From Mycobacterium bohemicum DSM 44277 (GTDB lineage: Bacteria > Actinomycetota > Actinomycetes > Mycobacteriales > Mycobacteriaceae), in the NCBI RefSeq assembly GCF_001053185.1, contig NZ_CSTD01000001.1, positions 186,001 to 250,000 of the forward strand: 64,000 nucleotides of DNA, given 5' to 3'. Of this stretch, positions 7,658-16,862 are shown in pieces. A model generated the notes under the pieces. It was not told the origin of the DNA and made no database searches. It saw only the letters and a program-made list of their open reading frames with translations. The position numbers were made by a program, and so were the translations under genes. Each line of letters starts with the position of its first letter. The first letter of the stretch is position 1.

Positions 7658-9295
7658 TCAACCGTGGCTGAGCTGGATGGCCTTGACCACCAGCAGCAGG
7701 GCGCCGACGACGAGGTAGCCGCGTAGGGCGATCATGGCCAGTCGGGTGCCGGGTGACCAGGTGACCGGCTCGAGCAGGGTCAGCGGCGGCATGCGCCAGG
7801 TGCTGCGGTCCACGGGGCGTGCGGGCGGGGGTGGTGGCGGGAGCCGCGGTTGGCGTCGGCCCAGCCAGCGCAGCATCGGTGGCGCGGCGGCGGCCAGTAT
7901 GACCAGGGCCAGGGCCAGGTAGCCGGCGACCGCGACGACGTCGAGGTGGGGAAACAGCGTGGTGGCCATGAGTATTGCCGACAGCAGCAGCAGGATGCCC
8001 ACGATCAGCCCGGCGACCCAGTTGAGCCAGAGCCGATTCACCCAGGGCCCCAACACCTGCCGGTCGTTGCACAACAGCAGTAAGAACACGCTGGCGCTGG
8101 GCAGGAGCAGACCGGCCAGGGCCTGCACGGCGGTGGTGATCAAGCCCAGCGGGGCGCCGGGGATCAGCACGATGACGGCGGCCAGGGCCACCATGGCGGT
8201 ATAGGACAGGTAGAACTGCTTGGCGTCGGCGAACCCGCGGTGCAGCGAGTGTTTGAGGCCGAAGACGTCGCCGAAGGCGTAGCTGGTGGCCAGGGTGACC
8301 GCGGCGGCGCCCAGGATCGACGCGTCCATCAACACGATCGCGAATACCGAACCGAGCACCTGGCGGTGTTGGCCGAGCAGGTGTGCGACCGCGCCGGCGT
8401 CGGTGAAGCCGCCGACGGCATGGGTCGAGCGTGCCGCCCACTCGCCGGTCATCACCAGTGCGGCGGCCCCGACCACCACCACAACGGCACCCAGCACCGT
8501 GTCGGCGCGTTCGTAGGCCATGAAGCGTGGGGTGATGCGCTTGTCGACGACGTTGGACTGCTGAAAGAACAGCTGCCAGGGCGCCACGGTGGTCCCGACG
8601 ATGGCGATGATCAGCAGCACCGCATCCGAGCTGATGCCGCCGGAGATGCCGGGCACGACAAAGGATTTCGCTGCGTGTGCCCACTGCGGATGCGACATCA
8701 GCACCATGGGGATTTGCAGCAGGCTCACGGCGATGAACACGAACATCGCCCGCTCCCAGCGCCGGAAGCTTCCGCTCGCCATGATCACGATCAGCGCGAC
8801 CGCCGAGACCGGCACCACCACGTATTTGGACAGACCCATGTATTCGGCAGCCAGGGTGATGCCGATGAACTCGGTGACGATCGTCAAGAAATTGAGCAGG
8901 AACAGGTCGCCGACGGAGAACCAGCCCCAGCCGCGGCCGAAGCGTTCGTTGATCAGCCTCGCGTGCCCGACGCCGGTGACCGCGCCCAACCGCACCACCA
9001 TCTCCTGGTTCACGATCAGCACCGGCACCAGCAGCAGCAGCACCCACAGCAGGGAGTAGCCGTAGTTCTGGCCGGCCTGGGCGTAGGTGGCCACCCCGCC
9101 CGCGTCGTTGTCGCCGACCATGACGATGATGCCGGGCCCCATGATGGCCAGCAGGGTCAGCAGCCGGGTCTTGAACGTGCGCGGGTGGTCCGCTTCGCCC
9201 ACACTGATGCGCCCGAATGCGCCCTCGATGTCGCCCAGGTGCGCACTGTCGAGCACCGCCGTGCGCGGTGTCCTGTCGTCGGCGCCGGAGGTCAC
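7658..9295 (-). CDS. NRAMP-related divalent cation transporter (NRMT-like)
   Basis: A membrane protein of about 545 residues with some 11 helices of the NRAMP fold. Both signature motifs are altered. The first-helix DPGN motif is replaced by DNDAGG (MVGDNDAGGVATYAQAG), and the sixth-helix MPH motif is replaced by APW (GTTVAPWQLFFQQSN). Loss of these motifs is known for NRAMP-related magnesium transporters, so Mg2+ is a more likely substrate than Mn2+ or Fe2+. GTG 9295 overlaps the stop of the upstream MgtE-N/CBS gene in a GTGA junction, implying translational coupling. An in-frame extension to 9529 would have no membrane character. Confidence 0.85.
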   Translation of the reverse strand: MTSGADDRTPRTAVLDSAHLGDIEGAFGRISVGEADHPRTFKTRLLTLLAIMGPGIIVMVGDNDAGGVATYAQAGQNYGYSLLWVLLLLVPVLIVNQEMVVRLGAVTGVGHARLINERFGRGWGWFSVGDLFLLNFLTIVTEFIGITLAAEYMGLSKYVVVPVSAVALIVIMASGSFRRWERAMFVFIAVSLLQIPMVLMSHPQWAHAAKSFVVPGISGGISSDAVLLIIAIVGTTVAPWQLFFQQSNVVDKRITPRFMAYERADTVLGAVVVVVGAAALVMTGEWAARSTHAVGGFTDAGAVAHLLGQHRQVLGSVFAIVLMDASILGAAAVTLATSYAFGDVFGLKHSLHRGFADAKQFYLSYTAMVALAAVIVLIPGAPLGLITTAVQALAGLLLPSASVFLLLLCNDRQVLGPWVNRLWLNWVAGLIVGILLLLSAILMATTLFPHLDVVAVAGYLALALVILAAAAPPMLRWLGRRQPRLPPPPPPARPVDRSTWRMPPLTLLEPVTWSPGTRLAMIALRGYLVVGALLLVVKAIQLSHG

Positions 9296-10626
9296 CGGGT
9301 CTCGCCCCCGGGCGCGGGGCCGTCGCCCTCCTGGTGGGTGATCTCCCGGAACGGGCGGGGGGCGGGTTCGCGCCGGCGCCAGTCCTCGGGGATCGTCGCT
9401 TCGAGAACGTCGTCGACGGTGACGACGCCGAGCACCCGGTCGTTCTCGTCGACGACGGGGATGGAGTAGAGGTTGAAGTCGGCCATCAGCAAGGCGATGT
9501 CGGTGAGGTCGGCGTCGGCGCTGACGCACACCGGATCCGAATCCATCAGCGACTCAACGGTTTCGCCGGGATCGGCCTGAAGAAGGGTGATTACCGACAC
9601 CACACCGGCGAGGCGCCCGTCCTCGTCGAGGACGTGCACCTTCACCAGCGCCTCGGGCTGAACCGCCCGGGCGGACGCGATCAACGCCAGCGCCGAGCCC
9701 GCGGTCGCCGTGGTGGCGCAGGAGACGAAGTCGACGTTCATCAACCCGCCGGCGCTTTCGGGGTTGAACCCCATCAGGGTGATCACCTTGGTGCGCTGGG
9801 CCGCGGGCATCAACTCCAGCACGCGCCGGCGCCGGGACTGGCGCAGGTCGGCGATCGCGTCGGCGGCATCGTCGGCGCGCATCCGGCTCAGCAGGGCGGC
9901 AACCTCGTCGTCGGGCTTGCCGTCGAGGAGTCGGCTGGCCTTCTCGGGGTCCAGCTCCTCGAAGACATCGGCTTCCAATTCCGGGTCACTGTGCACCCGG
10001 TCGAGGATCTCGCCGCCCTCGGCCTTGTCTGCCTCCTCGAGGAGGTCGGCGATCTCGGCGGCCTTGAACTCGCCGAACCGGTCCGACATGCGCCGCACCG
10101 CGTCCGAGCGGGCGTGGCCGATCAGCGGTTCGAACGACGTCCAGTCGCGGGCCGCGTGACCGCCCGACTGCCGAATCAGTCCGAACAACTTCGGCGGCCG
10201 CCGGGTGTCCAGGCGTGCGACAACCCATCCGGCGCCGGTGTCTTCGAGCTCGACGTCATAGGCGCGGATCAACTCGACGGCCGCCACGTCGATCAACCGG
10301 TGGCCCAGCACGTCCCTGCGCAGCAGCACCTCGCCGTCGCGGCGCTCGAACCCGCGAAGGTCGACTTTGTTCTTGGTCAGCACGACTCGTCCCGGCGCCA
10401 ACTCGTCGATCGACTTGCTTCCGACGAAGACCCGCCGCCCGCCGACGCCGGCCACGATGCCGGTGACCGGCGGATGGTCGTCCTCGCCCCGGAGCCGCAC
10501 GATGACGTCCTCGACGCGGCCCACCGGCTCGCCCGAGCGCGCCAGCACCGGCGAACGCAGCAACTCCGAAAGATGAATGACCGGAAGGCCTTTGCGCGGC
10601 TCGGCCGTTTTCTCTGATGTGCTCAC
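9292..10626 (-). CDS. PRC-barrel/MgtE-N/CBS-domain protein without a channel domain
   Basis: The 444-aa soluble protein has, in order, a PRC-barrel-like region (LLRSPVLARSGEPVGRVEDVIVR and a second half near 100-150), an MgtE N-terminal superhelix (EFKAAEIADLLEEADKAEGG onward, about 190-285), and two CBS motifs (about 300-420, including SLMDSDPVCVSADADLTDIA). In MgtE this cytosolic part binds Mg2+ and gates the pore, but the five-helix pore is absent here. It overlaps the NRAMP-related transporter by 4 bp, so it is probably that transporter's Mg2+-sensing regulator. It is led by 380 bp of non-coding DNA. Confidence 0.85.
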   Translation of the reverse strand: MSTSEKTAEPRKGLPVIHLSELLRSPVLARSGEPVGRVEDVIVRLRGEDDHPPVTGIVAGVGGRRVFVGSKSIDELAPGRVVLTKNKVDLRGFERRDGEVLLRRDVLGHRLIDVAAVELIRAYDVELEDTGAGWVVARLDTRRPPKLFGLIRQSGGHAARDWTSFEPLIGHARSDAVRRMSDRFGEFKAAEIADLLEEADKAEGGEILDRVHSDPELEADVFEELDPEKASRLLDGKPDDEVAALLSRMRADDAADAIADLRQSRRRRVLELMPAAQRTKVITLMGFNPESAGGLMNVDFVSCATTATAGSALALIASARAVQPEALVKVHVLDEDGRLAGVVSVITLLQADPGETVESLMDSDPVCVSADADLTDIALLMADFNLYSIPVVDENDRVLGVVTVDDVLEATIPEDWRRREPAPRPFREITHQEGDGPAPGGETR

Positions 10627-11008
10627 GTGTCCCTCTTCAGTGCTGTGGACCCCGGCCTGCGTTCGGGCTGCACGGCAGCACGTCTCGCGAAGCCGTGTGG
10701 GCGCCGCCGGTACCCGCGTTTGCGGTGATGGCGCAAGTATCGCGGCTTTACCTGCTCGGCGGCCAGAGCCTACGCCGTAGCCGCCGAGGCTGGCCAGAAC
10801 CGGCAGGTGAACGGCGGGCGGCCATCCGGAATACGGCCGCCGTTACTGCTTGTCGACGTTGCCCGCGATCTGGTTGGCGACGCTGACGGCGACGTTCCCG
10901 GGGTTCTGCCAGGGGAGGGCCTTTCTTCGGAGGGTGTGGACGGAGCATACGCACCCTCCGAGCCGCCGCGCGCATTGAATGCCGCCGGTGCCTTGGGTCA
11001 GGCATCCG
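10627..11008. other. 382-bp intergenic leader region
   Basis: The region lies between the DMT transporter stop and the start of the MgtE-N/CBS operon on the minus strand. It holds the hairpin at 10927-10961 and otherwise no recognisable gene. On the minus strand 10843-10926 reads PWQNPGNVAVSVANQIAG and ends at a stop shortly after, which could be the 3' end of a lost gene. I saw no convincing match to a known magnesium riboswitch. Confidence 0.4.
10927..10961 (-). terminator. hairpin downstream of DMT transporter gene
   Basis: TCGGAGGGTG (10927-10936) and CACCCTCCGA (10952-10961) form a perfect 10-bp stem with a 15-nt loop, about 50 bp after the stop of the DMT transporter gene. It lacks a U-tract but is placed as a terminator or processing signal. 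Confidence 0.55.
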
Positions 11009-11908
11009 CTACGGCTGAGCCGCCGTGGCTTCCTTCCCGCGGCTTTCGGCGCCCGGGGGCGCCGCGGCCTGGCTGTGGGCCAGCGCGATCGTCGCCGCGA
11101 TCATGATCGCCACCGATACGCCCAGCCCGATCAGCCCGACATCGTTGGTGTGCAGCGTCTCGCCGAGGACCGCGATGCCGAGCACCGATCCGACGATCGG
11201 CTCGGACACGGTCACCGCGGGCAGTGAGGCGGTCAACGGGCCCGCGCGGAACGCCGACTGCTCCCAGGCCGTCGCGGCGATCCCCAGTACCACCCACACG
11301 TAGAGCTCGGGCAAGCGCAGCACGGCGAAGACGCCGCGGTCGAGCTGGTCCACCACCCCCTTGGTCAGCACCGAGAACAAACCCCACAGTGAGCCGGACA
11401 CCACTCCCAGCAGCAAGGCGCTGACCGAACCCGAGAACATGCGCGCGCCGATGACGCAGAGGATCAGCGCCGGGCCTATGACGCACGCGACGACGGCCCA
11501 CACTTTGAAAGACCCGCGGGGGCTGCCCTCCTGCGGGTCACCGACCGTCACGACGACCGCGACGGCGGCCGCGAGCAGGATGGCCCAGATCGCTTGCGGG
11601 CGAGTGATCCTGCGGTGGTTGACCGCCGCGTTGATCACCAGCGCGAACAACAGCGACGTCACCAGCAGCGCCTGGACCAGGACGACCGAGCCCAGCCCGA
11701 GGGCCGCTGCCTGCAGGCCGAATCCGGCCGCGGCCACCAGGCTGCCCTGCCACCATTGGCGATCGCGCAGCAGCCGGTGGAACAGGGCGGCGGTGCCGAC
11801 CGGCTTGTCGGTGACCTGTTGGGCGGATCGCTGCTGCAGGACGTCGCCGACGGCGATCATCAGGGCGGCCGCCTCCGCGAGCACCACGGCGATCTCGGTC
11901 GTGCGCAT
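11009..11908 (-). CDS. DMT/EamA-like membrane transporter
   Basis: The 299-aa product is a string of about 9-10 hydrophobic helices with the two-repeat design of the drug/metabolite transporter superfamily. The repeats start near [22 protein letters not shown] and near [16 protein letters not shown]. The C-terminal repeat has [21 protein letters not shown], the helix pair typical of EamA exporters. A tail of about 20 hydrophilic residues follows. It sits in the inner membrane; the substrate cannot be predicted. It is separated from the MgtE-N operon by 380 bp with a hairpin and is divergent from the sulfate-binding protein gene. Confidence 0.8.
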   Translation of the reverse strand: MRTTEIAVVLAEAAALMIAVGDVLQQRSAQQVTDKPVGTAALFHRLLRDRQWWQGSLVAAAGFGLQAAALGLGSVVLVQALLVTSLLFALVINAAVNHRRITRPQAIWAILLAAAVAVVVTVGDPQEGSPRGSFKVWAVVACVIGPALILCVIGARMFSGSVSALLLGVVSGSLWGLFSVLTKGVVDQLDRGVFAVLRLPELYVWVVLGIAATAWEQSAFRAGPLTASLPAVTVSEPIVGSVLGIAVLGETLHTNDVGLIGLGVSVAIMIAATIALAHSQAAAPPGAESRGKEATAAQP

Positions 11909-12163
11909 GCGGACCTCCTGTGCGATGAAGCGTCGGACGAAATTGTCGGCTTCGAGCGCAACTTTAGATTGTCACCGAATTGTCTTATTCTCCGCCCGTT
12001 TTGGCGCGCCATCGCCGGGGGGAGCCGAACGCGGCGCGACTCCGGTCGTTGCGATCATGCTGATTCGCACCGCTGTGTTGCGGCCGCGCGATCGCTAACA
12101 TCCAAACGCCAACCCCTGCTGCGAGTTCGGGTTGAGAGCGAGGTCCAATCGATATGGAGGGCA

Positions 12164-13279
12164 ATGACGAAGCCCACGCGGCCGTCGGCGGGTCGTGGCA
12201 AGCTGTTGCTACGAGTTCCCTGGCTCAACGTCGTCGGCGTCGTCGCGGTCGTCGTCGCGGCGACTCTGCTTGCGGTCAAGAATCTGCACGCTGATACGTC
12301 ACCCAACCAGATCCTCAACGTCTCCTACGACCCGACGCGGGAGCTTTACGCCAGGCTCGACAAGTCTTTCGTCGAGCAGTACCGCCAGCAGACGGGCGTC
12401 ACGCTGGAAATCAAGCAATCGCACGGCGGTTCCGGGCGGCAGGCGAGCGACGTCATCGATGGCAGGCAAAAGGCCGACGTCGTCTCCCTGGCGCTCGTCA
12501 GCGATATCGACGCGCTGAGAAAACGCGGTCTGATCGCCCCCGACTGGCAAAGCCGGCTGCCGAACAACTCGGTGCCCTACACGTCGACCATCGTCTTCGT
12601 CGTCCACAAGGGCAATCCGAAGGGGATCCGCGACTGGCCGGATCTCGTCAAGAGCGGCGTCGCCATCGTCTCGCCCAACCCGCGCACCTCCGGCAACGGC
12701 AAATTGAGCGTTCTCGCCGCCTGGGGTTCGGTCACGACGCGCGGCGGCAGCGACGCGCAGGCGTCCGACTTCGTCAAGTCATTGCTCGGCCACGTCGTGG
12801 TCGCCGACACTGGCTCGCGCGGGGCCGCCATCAGCTTTTCGGTCGAGAGGATCGGCGACGTGCATCTGAGTTGGGAGAACGAAGCGCTGCGCGAGGTCTC
12901 CGAAAACAACAACGAGTTGGAGATCGTGTATCCCCCGGTCAGCATCCGCGCCGAGCCGGCGGTCGCCTGGGTCGACGCGAATGTCAAGGATCAGTCGCGC
13001 GCCTCTTTTGCGAAGGCCTATCTTCAGTACCTGTACACCGATTCGGCGCAGGAGGTCATCGCCCAATCTGGTTACCGCCCAGTCAAACCCGAGATCCTGG
13101 CCAAGCACTCGGATCGGTTGCCCGAGCTCAACCTGTTCCCGATCACCGCGATCGCTGCGGACTGGAACGATGCGCGGGAGAAGTTCTTCGGCGACAACGG
13201 CATCTACGACACGATCTCATCGCCCGTTCGGGCTACCGTCACGTCCGCGCATCACCGGCGGAAGGCCAAGAGGCCATGA
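12164..13279 (+). CDS. sulfate/thiosulfate-binding protein (Sbp/SubI family)
   Basis: The 371-aa product belongs to the periplasmic sulfate-binding proteins. An N-terminal hydrophobic segment ([16 protein letters not shown]) acts as signal or anchor, and there is no lipobox cysteine. Family motifs follow: [36 protein letters not shown], and [19 protein letters not shown], which supply sulfate-contacting residues. ATG 12164 is preceded by ATGGAGGG. Its TGA overlaps the ATG of the SulP permease gene (ATGA), so the two are translationally coupled. Pairing with a SulP carrier instead of CysTWA subunits is unusual. Sulfate is the likely ligand, but other oxyanions are possible. Confidence 0.88.
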   Translation: MTKPTRPSAGRGKLLLRVPWLNVVGVVAVVVAATLLAVKNLHADTSPNQILNVSYDPTRELYARLDKSFVEQYRQQTGVTLEIKQSHGGSGRQASDVIDGRQKADVVSLALVSDIDALRKRGLIAPDWQSRLPNNSVPYTSTIVFVVHKGNPKGIRDWPDLVKSGVAIVSPNPRTSGNGKLSVLAAWGSVTTRGGSDAQASDFVKSLLGHVVVADTGSRGAAISFSVERIGDVHLSWENEALREVSENNNELEIVYPPVSIRAEPAVAWVDANVKDQSRASFAKAYLQYLYTDSAQEVIAQSGYRPVKPEILAKHSDRLPELNLFPITAIAADWNDAREKFFGDNGIYDTISSPVRATVTSAHHRRKAKRP

Positions 13280-15066
13280 GCATTTCGGCTGTCTTGAAGA
13301 ATTACGACGTGGGTAAGGCGCGCCGCGACCTCGTCGCCGGAATCACGGTCGCAGCCGTTTCCCTGCCGCAGGGCATCACCTATGCGCTGGTGGCCGGCGT
13401 CGACCCGAAGTTCGGCGTTTATTCGGCGATCGTGGTGTGCTTCATCGCCTCGGTCTTCGGCTCGTCGTCCCACCTGATCAACGGTCCGACGAGCGCCATC
13501 TCGCTTCTGGTGTTCAGTACCCTGGCGTTCTTGGACCCGGAGAACCGCACCGTCTTGTTCGAGGCGCTCTTTCTGCTCGGCGTCCTCGTCGGCGCGTTCC
13601 AGATCCTCATCGCCGTGTTCAAACTTGGTGACCTGACCCGATACATCTCCGAATCGGTCATCCTCGGGTTCCTGTTGGCCGCCGCCGTGCTCATCGCGGT
13701 CGGACAGTTGGGCAATGCCCTGGGCGTCAAGGACAAGGGCAACGGCCGGATGCCGGTGCTGCAACGCACGTACCTGACCTTGCTGCACGGCGACGCGGTC
13801 AACTATCGCGCCGTAGTGCTGAGCGTGGCGACCGTGGTGTTGGCGGTGGTGCTGCGCAAGCTGGTCAAGCGGTTCGGGTTGCCGCAATTGGACCTGCTGG
13901 CCGTGTTGGTCATCGCGGCAGCCATCGCCTATGTGGCCGGCTGGTCGACCCCCGACCACACGGGTAACACCCCGGTGGCCCTCACCGCCAAGATTCCGCA
14001 GAGCCTGCCCAGCCCGCACATCCCGGAAGTGCAGCTCGGACTGCTGGGCCAGCTCTCCGAGGGTGCGCTGGCCATCGCCTTCATCGGGCTGCTGGAGGCG
14101 CTGTCGATCGCCAAGGCCATCGCCCATCAGAGCGGGCAGAAGCTCGACTACAACCGCCAGATTCTCGCTGAGGGCCTGGCGAACCTCACCGGCGGATTCT
14201 TCCAATGCGTGCCGGGATCGGGGTCGGTGTCGCGGTCGCCGATCAACTTCCAGGCTGGTGCGGTGTCGCGCTTCTCCGGGATCGTCGCCTCGTCCGCCGT
14301 CGCGGTGGCGGTGCTGCTATTCGCACCGCTGCTGCATTACATGCCGCGTGCCGCGCTGGCCGGCCTTCTGCTGATCACCGCCGGGCGGCTCATCGACTAC
14401 AAGCGCCTCTTCTACACGCTGAAGGCCTCCCGCTACGACGCCGGGCTGGTGATCGTCACCGCGCTCACGGGCGTCCTGATCGATCTCGACACCGCCGTCC
14501 TGCTCGGGGTTGCCCTGTCGATCCTGCTCTTTGTGCCCCGCGCGGCGAAGCTGAAAGTCAAGGAGCTGGTTGTGACGTCCGAGCGCGTCGTCCGGGAGCG
14601 CGTGCCCGGTGACCAGTTGGACCCGTCGACGGTCATCTACGACCTCGAGGGTGAGTTCTTCTTCGGCGCCGCACCCGAACTCGAGCGGTATCTCGATGCG
14701 GTGGCCGACCGGGTCGGCCGGGAAGGCATCACCTTCGTGGTGCTGCGGTTGAAGCGGGTGCGGCACCCCGATGTCGTCGTCGTCGAGCGGCTCGAGCGTT
14801 TTCTGCGCGAGGAAGCCGCGCGCGGTGTGACCGTGCTCCTCGCCGGGGTGCAGCCCGACTTGCGGGCGGTGCTCAGGAACGTCGGCTTCGACCGGTGGTT
14901 CCCGCCGGAGCATCTCTTCCCCGAGGAGGATGAGGAGTTCTCGGCAACGCTGAAGGCCGTTCGGTATGCGCACGGCCTGGCGGGCGTCACCGAATCCCGT
15001 GCGCCGGTGGCCGCGACCGCGGTTGTCGGCCAGGGGGATTCGCAGCGCTACTACTACCTGGTGTGA
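13276..15066 (+). CDS. SulP/SLC26-family anion permease with STAS domain
   Basis: This 596-aa protein has the SulP core ([22 protein letters not shown], then [19 protein letters not shown], and the sulfate-transporter signature region near [20 protein letters not shown]) spanning about 12-14 helices. A C-terminal cytosolic STAS domain follows ([20 protein letters not shown] onward, about 455-570). It should carry sulfate or a related anion across the inner membrane. The start codon overlaps the stop of the sulfate-binding protein gene, so both are made together. There is no fused carbonic anhydrase, which argues somewhat against bicarbonate as substrate. Confidence 0.92.
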   Translation: MSISAVLKNYDVGKARRDLVAGITVAAVSLPQGITYALVAGVDPKFGVYSAIVVCFIASVFGSSSHLINGPTSAISLLVFSTLAFLDPENRTVLFEALFLLGVLVGAFQILIAVFKLGDLTRYISESVILGFLLAAAVLIAVGQLGNALGVKDKGNGRMPVLQRTYLTLLHGDAVNYRAVVLSVATVVLAVVLRKLVKRFGLPQLDLLAVLVIAAAIAYVAGWSTPDHTGNTPVALTAKIPQSLPSPHIPEVQLGLLGQLSEGALAIAFIGLLEALSIAKAIAHQSGQKLDYNRQILAEGLANLTGGFFQCVPGSGSVSRSPINFQAGAVSRFSGIVASSAVAVAVLLFAPLLHYMPRAALAGLLLITAGRLIDYKRLFYTLKASRYDAGLVIVTALTGVLIDLDTAVLLGVALSILLFVPRAAKLKVKELVVTSERVVRERVPGDQLDPSTVIYDLEGEFFFGAAPELERYLDAVADRVGREGITFVVLRLKRVRHPDVVVVERLERFLREEAARGVTVLLAGVQPDLRAVLRNVGFDRWFPPEHLFPEEDEEFSATLKAVRYAHGLAGVTESRAPVAATAVVGQGDSQRYYYLV

Positions 15067-15201
15067 TCTCGGTTTGGCAGTGCATTCCACCCTAGAACGC
15101 CGGGCCGACGCACTCGTAGAGCTGGTGCGCGTGACTTTCGCCGAGCCGGGACGCCGAGCCATGGTATTCGCCTGCGCCGCGTCCGATGAGCGGTCGTCCT
15201 C

Positions 15202-16029
15202 TCAGAAGGCGTAACGGTGGAGTTGCGCCAGGTTTTGCAGACCCGGCAGCGTCCGGATCACTTTTCCGAGCGCGCGATAGGCCGCACCGGGCAGGCGTTT
15301 GAACTCGTCGGTGTCGAATATGGAGATCGCGGCCAGCAGCCGAACACCCGGAACGGCCTGAAGTATGTCGTCGGGTTCATTGACCGCCCAGTGCAGGGTT
15401 GACCCCGAGCGGCTGATGACCGGGTTGAACTTCTGCAGTTTGATACTGAGCCAGTTGCACACATCGAATTGCATTTCCCCCGAGGGGAAATGCTCGACCA
15501 CCTGTCGTAGCAATGCGACGCCGTCGTCCTCGGTCAGGTAGTACGTGAGCCCTTCGGCGATCAGCAGCACCGGCCGGTCGGCAGGGATGGCAGCCAGCCA
15601 TGCGGGGTCGGTGACGGATGCGCCGACAGTGTGGTAGTGCTCGCGGGGCGGGTACAGCTTGTCCACGAGCGCGATGACGCCGGGGAAGTCGACGTCGTAC
15701 CATTCGACGCCGGCGCCGGGGTCCAGCCGGAATACGCGGCCGTCGAGGCCGCAGCCCAGGTGCAGCACTACCGCCTGGTCGTGCACCGCGAGGAATTGAC
15801 GCGCCCAGCCGTCGAGCACGACGCTGCGGACGGTGCCCGCGGAAACATTGCGCGGGGTGATGCCCGTTTTCGGCCAGTCATACTCGATGCGGTTGACGAG
15901 GTTCCCGGCGAAGGGGTCGCCCAGCAACGGCTCGGCGGCCTCGGCTTCCAATGCCCGGGCATACAGGGTCGCAAGCGCCGTCTCTTGCGGTCCCGTCAGG
16001 GCGATGGGAATCTTCGGCGTCTCAGGCAC
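15202..16029 (-). CDS. SAM-dependent methyltransferase, leucine carboxyl methyltransferase (PPM1) family
   Basis: A 275-aa enzyme of the LCMT/PPM-like family that is expanded in mycobacteria. Motifs include TGPQETALATLYARALE near the start, GDPFAGNLV, the SAM-binding VVLHLGCGLDGR, the acidic EWYDVDFPGV, and LIAEGLTYYLTEDD. The methyl acceptor is unknown; relatives act on small acids or polyketides. GTG 16029 is preferred (VPETPKIPIALTG) with GAGGG upstream; an ATG at 16065 would add 12 residues of low-complexity sequence. It is followed on its 5' side by palindromic repeat copy B. Confidence 0.85.
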   Translation of the reverse strand: MPETPKIPIALTGPQETALATLYARALEAEAAEPLLGDPFAGNLVNRIEYDWPKTGITPRNVSAGTVRSVVLDGWARQFLAVHDQAVVLHLGCGLDGRVFRLDPGAGVEWYDVDFPGVIALVDKLYPPREHYHTVGASVTDPAWLAAIPADRPVLLIAEGLTYYLTEDDGVALLRQVVEHFPSGEMQFDVCNWLSIKLQKFNPVISRSGSTLHWAVNEPDDILQAVPGVRLLAAISIFDTDEFKRLPGAAYRALGKVIRTLPGLQNLAQLHRYAF

Positions 16030-16111
16030 GGGCGTCCCGCCCTCGCCGGGGAGACTGCGTCGCAATAGCCACGTCTGTCACAGCAGTCTCCGTCTCGGTC
16101 GGCACTCGGTT

Positions 16112-16190
16112 TGCCCGCCTCATAGCGACAATCCCGCGACGGCCATCGAACCCCCTGCGCCCCAGGGCAATTGTCGCTATGAGGCGGGCA
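16112..16190. repeat. palindromic repeat element, copy B (long loop)
   Basis: Inverted arms of 21 nt (16112-16132 and 16170-16190) share the GCCCGCCTCATAGCGACA core with copies A and C, but the loop is 37 nt and unrelated. GCAGTCTC and GAGACTGC flank the element at 16083-16090 and 16208-16215, extending it as an outer inverted repeat. It lies between the methyltransferase and DoxX genes. Confidence 0.8.
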
Positions 16191-16242
16191 CAACGAACGT
16201 CCCAGCCGGCAGAGACTGCTGGGGCCGATGTGACACGACAAG

Positions 16243-16629
16243 TCAGCTCGCGCGCCTGATCTTCAGCGCCGTGGTGATCATCGGGATCTGCAGCGGCAGC
16301 CGGGCGATCGCGGCGATGCGCATCGGCCAGGGCTTGTCCCACCACAGCCGGACCATGTTGATATTGGCCGGGAAGACGCCGAGGAACAGCAGGACGGCCG
16401 CCAGCGCGGCCGACCGCCGCGTGCGTCGTGGCAGGAGCAGCGCTCCGACGGCGATCTCGGCGACGCCCGACGCGTAGGTGTAGAACCGCGCGCTGCCGGG
16501 CAGCTCGGCGGGGACGATCGTGTCGAACGGCGTGGGCGCGAGGAAGTGGACGGTCCCGATGCTCATCAGCATCGCGCCGACCCGGTATGCGGCTGCCTGG
16601 TCGGCGTCGCGTTCAGCGAGGGTTGTCAT
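16243..16629 (-). CDS. DoxX-like four-helix membrane protein
   Basis: The 128-aa product has four predicted helices with the DoxX-family pattern: RVGAMLMSIGTVHFLAPTPF at the first helix, a small-residue second helix (YASGVAEIAVGALLL), a third helix (ALAAVLLFLGVFPANINM) and a Pro-rich C-terminal segment. DoxX proteins are small integral membrane proteins, some of which associate with SodA and SseA in redox homeostasis in M. tuberculosis; a role here is inference. ATG 16629 begins MTTLAERDADQ. Upstream on the same strand lies a short dehydrogenase-like remnant. Confidence 0.75.
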   Translation of the reverse strand: MTTLAERDADQAAAYRVGAMLMSIGTVHFLAPTPFDTIVPAELPGSARFYTYASGVAEIAVGALLLPRRTRRSAALAAVLLFLGVFPANINMVRLWWDKPWPMRIAAIARLPLQIPMITTALKIRRAS

Positions 16630-16660
16630 GGCGCTGATTGTGCCCCGGATGCCGGGTTCG

Positions 16661-16735
16661 GGTGCGGTCGGCGTCGGTGTACCGGATGATGCCGCGAACG
16701 TTGCGCCCCTCGAGCACGCCGCGGTACCCGGGCGC
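16661..16735 (-). pseudogene. possible C-terminal remnant of a zinc alcohol dehydrogenase
   Basis: On the minus strand this stretch reads YRGVLEGRNVRGIIRYTDAD, which resembles the extreme C-terminus of medium-chain alcohol dehydrogenases (gly-rich segment, NxRGVI strand). No upstream coding sequence of that family is present, and the frame runs on into the DoxX start without a proper stop. It is a short match and may be chance. Confidence 0.3.
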
Positions 16736-16862
16736 CTTTGGTTCTCACCGGATGCCCTCCATCCCGCCGCCGCCCAACTCAGGCCATTACTATTGCCCAT
16801 ACGGTATTTGATACGATTTGCCGCGTCCGACCGCCCGTCCCCCAGTCCGAGGATGAGAAACA

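Noticed and set aside
8240..9469. A 409-codon His/Asp/Gln-rich frame opposite the NRAMP-related gene
   Set aside because: The repetitive composition is the reverse complement of hydrophobic transporter codons; no start signal or domain.
10627..10930. Magnesium riboswitch before the MgtE-N/CBS gene
   Set aside because: The leader is long enough, but I could not find the conserved M-box core; a covariance-model search would be needed.
15082..15214. Short frame ending STLERRADALVELVRVTFAE, thought to be a DUF222/HNH fragment
   Set aside because: Too short and without the HNH core or other supporting sequence; may be chance.
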